NCBI GenBank assembly: GCA_903918375.1
Contig: CAIXED010000001.1
Coordinates: forward strand, 62,001 to 126,000
DNA from: an uncultured Pseudomonadota bacterium
Lineage (GTDB): Bacteria > Pseudomonadota > Gammaproteobacteria > Methylococcales > Methylomonadaceae
DNA length: 64,000 bases
Reading direction: 5' to 3'
Below the pieces are notes generated by a model. It did no database searches and was not told where the DNA came from. It worked only from the letters and a program-made list of their open reading frames with translations. The position numbers were made by a program, and so were the translations under genes. The first letter of the stretch is position 1, and the number at the start of each line of letters is the position of its first letter. Below, in pieces: positions 59,073 through 64,000 of the stretch.

Positions 59073-60431
59073 TTACAGCAGAAACAGCGTCGCCAGCCCC
59101 AAAAATGCCATAAAACCAACCACATCAGTCACCGTTGTTAACAGCACACCACCCGCTAAAGCAGGATCAATTCCCATTTTATCGAGCACAACCGGAATCA
59201 AAACCCCAGCCGCAGCGGCACACACCAAATTAATCAGCATAGCGACACCTAACAATAAGCCGATATGCGAATTATGAAACCATAAACCAGCCACAATGCT
59301 GACCACCACCGCCCAAATTAAGCCATTAACCAAGCCAACAGACACTTCTTTATTCAACAAACTAGCGCTATTAGCCGGTGTTACTTGACGCAATGCCAAG
59401 CCTCGCACCACTAAAGTTAAAGTTTGGCTGCCGGCAATACCGCCCATACTGGCGACAATCGGCATTAATACTGCCAAGGCGACAATCTGTTGAATGGTTG
59501 CTTCAAACAAATCAATGACGGAAGCAGCCAAAAAGGCGGTTAATAAATTAACCCCTAACCACAATGCTCGACGTTTGGCACTATCGACCACCGGTTCAAA
59601 CATATCTTGAGCTTCTTTTAAGCCCGCCATACTCATCAATGAATGGTCTGCTTCATTTCTAATCAAGCCAACCACATCTTCTAAAATAATCCGGCCAATC
59701 ACTTTGCCATCATCAGCTAATACTGGCGCTGACAGTAACTTGCGACGCTCAAACAAAGCCGCCACATCCCGACTTGGCATCCGAAATGACACGCCGGTAC
59801 TACGAGTATCCATCACATTTTCCACTTTGCTGTGCGGGTCACTAGTCAGCAATTGGTTTAAATGCAATAAACCTTGGAAATGTTGATTTCTATCTATCAC
59901 GATTAAGCTATCAGTCGCCACCGGCATACTGCCACGCAAACGCAGATAACGTGAAACCACATCCAAACTCACATCAGCGCGGATAGTTAAGACATCCTGC
60001 AACATGACACTACCCGCGGTGTGTTCTTCGTAACTTAATGCTTGTTCAATTCGATTACGCTGCTGAACACCGATTGATTCGAGCACTTGTGATAACAACG
60101 GCTCAGGTAAGACATGCAATAAATCAATAACGCTATCGGAACCCAATCGCTCGGTTGCGGCAATCAAATCTTTTCTATCGGTGATTTTCAACAGACTACT
60201 GCCGACAGCGACATTCACCTCGACCAAAATCTCAGCCATTACACTCGGTGGAATCACAGCCCAAATTTTGGCGCGTTGTTCAGGTTCAATCGACTCGAGA
60301 ATATGAGCGGTTTCGGCAGGATATAAAGAATGCACCCAATTTCGAATATCAACTTGCGAGCCAAGATTCAAAATCTCAGTTGCCTGCGCTAAAAGACTGA
60401 CACTGTTTTCTGATATTGCCGATAGGGTCAT
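59073..60431 (-). CDS. mgtE: Magnesium transporter MgtE
   Basis: MgtE N domain, CBS pair, TM domain with PIVASMGGIAGSQTLTLVVRG. Confidence 0.95.
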   Translation of the reverse strand: MTLSAISENSVSLLAQATEILNLGSQVDIRNWVHSLYPAETAHILESIEPEQRAKIWAVIPPSVMAEILVEVNVAVGSSLLKITDRKDLIAATERLGSDSVIDLLHVLPEPLLSQVLESIGVQQRNRIEQALSYEEHTAGSVMLQDVLTIRADVSLDVVSRYLRLRGSMPVATDSLIVIDRNQHFQGLLHLNQLLTSDPHSKVENVMDTRSTGVSFRMPSRDVAALFERRKLLSAPVLADDGKVIGRIILEDVVGLIRNEADHSLMSMAGLKEAQDMFEPVVDSAKRRALWLGVNLLTAFLAASVIDLFEATIQQIVALAVLMPIVASMGGIAGSQTLTLVVRGLALRQVTPANSASLLNKEVSVGLVNGLIWAVVVSIVAGLWFHNSHIGLLLGVAMLINLVCAAAAGVLIPVVLDKMGIDPALAGGVLLTTVTDVVGFMAFLGLATLFLL

Positions 60432-60464
60432 AAATCGTTACCCAAAAAGATAAATTGAATAAAG

Positions 60465-61322
60465 CTATCGCAACTCGCGGTGTCTGACGATAACGTTGGA
60501 GGTAATATTTTGAAAATGTTTACTTAATGCTTCGACCAAATAAACTGATCGATGTTGACCACCAGTACAGCCAATAGCAATGGTCAAATAACTTCTGTTA
60601 TCCGATTCAAAGCGCGGCGCCCAGCGTTCGATAAAATCACTAATATCGTGTAAAAACTCTTTTACATACGATTCATTCTGTAAAAAACTGGCCACATCAA
60701 CGTCTTTGCCAGTTAAGCCTCGCAATTCTGGCGCCCAATAAGGATTAGGCAAACTGCGGGCATCAAATACAAAATCGGCATCCAAAGGAATGCCATATTT
60801 AAAACCAAACGATTGAAACAGAATTGACAAGGAACTTTTGCCTTTTTCTCCCAACCGATTTCTTAATAAATCCCGCAATTGATGATAATGGGTATAGCTG
60901 GTATCAATCAAAATATCCGCACAAGTGGCGACAGGACGCAACATTTGTTGCTCAATATCAAGCGCTTCTCTTAAAGGCCGACTTTCAGTGGTTAGGGGAT
61001 GACGGCGACGGGTTTCACTGTAGCGTTTGAGAATAATATTCTCATCAGCCCGCATATAAACCACTTCACAATCAATCTCTTTACTGCGAATGACCGCAAG
61101 ACTGCTGGGAAAATCAGCAAGCTTTTGACGCTGATTGCGGGCATCAATACCAATAGCGGTTTTATCGTAAGTTTCTTTATCGACCAACATCACATTATCG
61201 ATAAAATCTTCTAGCATGGAAACCGGCAGGTTATCGATGCAGTAATAGCCACAATCCTCCAAAGTATCTAATGCAATACTTTTTCCAGACCCCGACAAAC
61301 CGCTAACGATAACCAGCTTCAT
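60465..61322 (-). CDS. rapZ: RNase adapter protein RapZ
   Basis: VSGLSGSGKSIALDTLEDCGYYCIDNLP; GCTGGQHRSVY. Confidence 0.96.
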   Translation of the reverse strand: MKLVIVSGLSGSGKSIALDTLEDCGYYCIDNLPVSMLEDFIDNVMLVDKETYDKTAIGIDARNQRQKLADFPSSLAVIRSKEIDCEVVYMRADENIILKRYSETRRRHPLTTESRPLREALDIEQQMLRPVATCADILIDTSYTHYHQLRDLLRNRLGEKGKSSLSILFQSFGFKYGIPLDADFVFDARSLPNPYWAPELRGLTGKDVDVASFLQNESYVKEFLHDISDFIERWAPRFESDNRSYLTIAIGCTGGQHRSVYLVEALSKHFQNITSNVIVRHRELR

Positions 61323-61337
61323 AATCAGCTTAAAAGC

Positions 61338-61634
61338 TTAACCGCGGTGGTGATCTTGAGTTTTTTCTTTGTGTTTACCGATTTGTCTGTCCAATTTATC
61401 AACCATATTGTCGATAGCGGCATACATATCTTCTTGCACATCTTCAGCAAACAATTTTGCACCACTAATTTGAACAGTGGCTTCCGCTTTTTGCTCTAAT
61501 TTTTCAACCGTTAAAATGACATGCACATCAACCACGTTGTCAAAATGACGTTTCAATTTGCTGATTTTTTCCTCAACATGGGCTTTTAATGAATCGGTTA
61601 CTTCTACGTGATGGCCTGTGATACTCACTTGCAT
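61338..61634 (-). CDS. hpf: Ribosome hibernation promoting factor
   Basis: MQVSITGHHVEVTDSLKAHVEEKISKLKRHFDNV; between rpoN and rapZ. Confidence 0.95.
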   Translation of the reverse strand: MQVSITGHHVEVTDSLKAHVEEKISKLKRHFDNVVDVHVILTVEKLEQKAEATVQISGAKLFAEDVQEDMYAAIDNMVDKLDRQIGKHKEKTQDHHRG

Positions 61635-61673
61635 GGAATACTCCTATTTTATTTATATGCTTCCAACTACGGA

Positions 61674-63125
61674 TTAAATAAGCCGTTTTCGCTGGCTAGT
61701 GGACGGAATTGACATCGCCTCGCGGTATTTTGCAATGGTGCGACGAGCAACATTAATGCCTTTTTCATTCAATAAGTCAGATATTTTACTATCGCTTAAG
61801 GGTTTGGCCGGATTTTCATTACCAACCAATTCTTTAATCAGCGCCCGAATCGCGGTTGCTGAACATTCCCCGCCTTCATCGGTGCTGACATGGCTAGAGA
61901 AAAAATACTTAAATTCGATAACACCGCGCGGTGTATGCATATACTTCTGAGTTGTAACCCTAGAAATTGTCGATTCATGCAATTCTAGCTCATCAGCTAT
62001 ATCTCTAAGCACCATCGGTTTCATAGCAATCGCACCATGCTCAAAGAAATCGCCCTGTTTATCGACAATACTTTTAGCAACACGCAACAAAGTATCGTTT
62101 CGACTATGCAAACTTTTAATAAACCACCGTGCTTCTTGCAAATGGTTTTTCATACTGACGTTATCTTGACTATTATCAGCACGTTTAATCATGCCTGAAT
62201 AAATCGGATTTACTCTTAGTTTTGGGGCAATATCAGGATTTAAAGAAACCGTCCATTGACCTTTAAACTTAGCCACAAACACATCAGGCACGACATATTC
62301 AACATCGGTTTCCTGTAATTTAGCACCTGGTTTTGGATCCAAAGTACGAATCAAGGCTAAAACGCCCTTCATTTGTTCTTCGCTAAAACCCACCCGCTTG
62401 ATTAATTTAGCCTGATCGCAACTGGTTAACAAATCCAAATGCTGCCTGACAAAATCAATCGCATCTTGTTTATACGGCGTAAAGTCGGGCAATTGCTGTA
62501 ATTGCAGACCAAGGCAATCGGCTAAATCCAGCGCGGCAACACCGACAGGATCAAAATTTTGGATCATGTGCAACACCGCTTGCACTTCATCAAATTCCAA
62601 ATCCTGTAACTGCTCTTGCAAGCCTTGAAATATCTCGTTTAAATCACAATCCAAATAACCATCAATATTGATGTCATCAATAATCGAGACAGCAATCGCA
62701 TAATCGCGATCAGAAATTGGAATCATCTCCAACTGCCAACGTAGATGATCGCGCACAGTTTCCGAACTGGAACGCATTGATTGGTAATCACTGGCTTCCG
62801 ATGGCTCGCTTAAATCTTCGCCAAGGGTTGAACTGGTGTCATAAACATCTTCCCAACTGACATCGACCGGTAGTTCATCGGGAATATCAGTTTGCGAGCC
62901 TTCGCTAGTGACTTGATCGCTGTTATCAATTTTTTTCTCACGCGGCTCAGTGCTTTGCAAATCATCTTCATCCAACTCCAGCATCATATTTGACTCAAGC
63001 GCCTGCTGAATTTCCTGCTGTAGATCTAAAGTCGACATTTGCAACAGCTTAATCGCCTGCTGCAACTGAGGGGTCATGGTTAGACTTTGGCCAATACGGA
63101 GTTGTAAGGACTGTTTCATAATCAC
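61674..63125 (-). CDS. rpoN: RNA polymerase sigma-54 factor
   Basis: QSLQLRIGQSLTMTPQLQQAIKLLQ; RpoN box VARRTIAKYRE. Confidence 0.97.
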   Translation of the reverse strand: MIMKQSLQLRIGQSLTMTPQLQQAIKLLQMSTLDLQQEIQQALESNMMLELDEDDLQSTEPREKKIDNSDQVTSEGSQTDIPDELPVDVSWEDVYDTSSTLGEDLSEPSEASDYQSMRSSSETVRDHLRWQLEMIPISDRDYAIAVSIIDDINIDGYLDCDLNEIFQGLQEQLQDLEFDEVQAVLHMIQNFDPVGVAALDLADCLGLQLQQLPDFTPYKQDAIDFVRQHLDLLTSCDQAKLIKRVGFSEEQMKGVLALIRTLDPKPGAKLQETDVEYVVPDVFVAKFKGQWTVSLNPDIAPKLRVNPIYSGMIKRADNSQDNVSMKNHLQEARWFIKSLHSRNDTLLRVAKSIVDKQGDFFEHGAIAMKPMVLRDIADELELHESTISRVTTQKYMHTPRGVIEFKYFFSSHVSTDEGGECSATAIRALIKELVGNENPAKPLSDSKISDLLNEKGINVARRTIAKYREAMSIPSTSQRKRLI

Positions 63126-63131
63126 TCCAGC

Positions 63132-63857
63132 TTATAAGCTGAATTTCTCACCCAAATAAACGCGGCGCACTTCTTCATTATTAACCAGCTCTTCAGCCTG
63201 ACCTTCAGCAATGACTTGGCCTTCGTTCAAAATATAAGCTCGATCACAAATTTCTAAAGTTTCTCTGACTTTATGTTCAGTGATTAAGATGCCAATCCCG
63301 CGATGTTTTAGATGGGCAATAATTTTTTGCAAATCCAACACTGAAATCGGATCGACACCGGCAAAAGGCTCATCCAATAAGATAAATTGCGGTTCTGAAG
63401 CTAAAGCTCTAGCAATTTCAACCCGACGTCGTTCACCACCCGACAAGCCTAACGCCATTTGATTACGCAAATGACCAATGCCAAATTCAGCCAGCAATTC
63501 ATCAATCATTAACTCGATTTGCGAATTATTTAAATCATCACGCATTTGCAGCACAGCTCGCAAATTATCAGCAACACTCAATTTGCGAAAAACTGAAGCT
63601 TCTTGCGCCAAATAACCAATCCCCAGCCTAGCTCGTCGATGCATTGGGTGATGGGTAATCCGTAAATCATCGAGAAAAATCTCGCCTTTATCAGCTTGAA
63701 CCAAACCGACCAACATATAAAAACTGGTGGTTTTGCCGGCACCATTAGGCCCTAATAAGCCAACCACCTCGCCAGTATTAACCTGCAAACTAACGCCCGC
63801 AACCACATTGCGTTTGTTATAGCTTTTATAAAGATCGTCGGCAATTAGTCGCGTCAT
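63132..63857 (-). CDS. lptB: LPS export ABC transporter ATP-binding protein LptB
   Basis: [47 protein letters not shown]. Confidence 0.97.
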   Translation of the reverse strand: MTRLIADDLYKSYNKRNVVAGVSLQVNTGEVVGLLGPNGAGKTTSFYMLVGLVQADKGEIFLDDLRITHHPMHRRARLGIGYLAQEASVFRKLSVADNLRAVLQMRDDLNNSQIELMIDELLAEFGIGHLRNQMALGLSGGERRRVEIARALASEPQFILLDEPFAGVDPISVLDLQKIIAHLKHRGIGILITEHKVRETLEICDRAYILNEGQVIAEGQAEELVNNEEVRRVYLGEKFSL

Positions 63858-63858
63858 A

Positions 63859-64000
63859 TCATTGCGCCTTCTGTGCTGGCTGGGTTTGGGTTTTAGGCTT
63901 AATCACCGAATGAACTCGCTTACCATCAGTACTTGGTTCACCCGCTTTGAGTACGGAATTCTTGGTATCGTATTGAATATAATCACTGGACTGCTTGGCA
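63859..64000 (-). CDS. lptA: LptA, C-terminal fragment (5' end beyond window)
   Basis: Minus-strand reading ...[46 protein letters not shown] immediately upstream of lptB. Confidence 0.75.
   Translation of the reverse strand, partial: AKQSSDYIQYDTKNSVLKAGEPSTDGKRVHSVIKPKTQTQPAQKAQ

Overview
64 kb of a gammaproteobacterial chromosome. Gene content and dispersed-repeat style look like a Methylococcales-type methanotroph, but that taxonomic guess is inference. Most of the window is housekeeping: purC, tRNA-Cys/tRNA-Gly, rnr-rlmB, bamA-skp-fabZ-lpxA-rnhB-dnaE, rne/rluC, SRP RNA-dnaX-ybaB-recR, cspA, minCDE, and lptA-lptB-rpoN-hpf-rapZ-mgtE. The best candidate for a distinctive system is a ten-gene, tightly packed + strand cluster at about 6.4-14.7 kb: persulfide dioxygenase - TauE/SafE exporter - PsiE-like - Met-rich multicopper oxidase - CydP - CydA - CydB - CydX - YgaP-like DUF2892 - sulfide:quinone reductase. 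A second TauE/SafE gene is divergent across an AT-rich, palindrome-bearing promoter region. This looks like a sulfide detoxification module with its own terminal oxidase. A separate flavocytochrome c pair (35.4-37.0 kb) gives a second possible sulfide dehydrogenase. Other points of note: a frameshifted HAF-repeat autotransporter, a TAATTG hexamer tract upstream of a GGDEF gene that is bracketed by two copies of a 37-nt hairpin element, a repeat-dense intergenic region after the SQR gene, duplicated identical terminators around tRNA-Cys, small ORFs missing from the ORF track, and the absence of lpxD, lpxB and ptsN from neighbourhoods where they are often found. All calls are from reading sequence and protein motifs; no searches were run.
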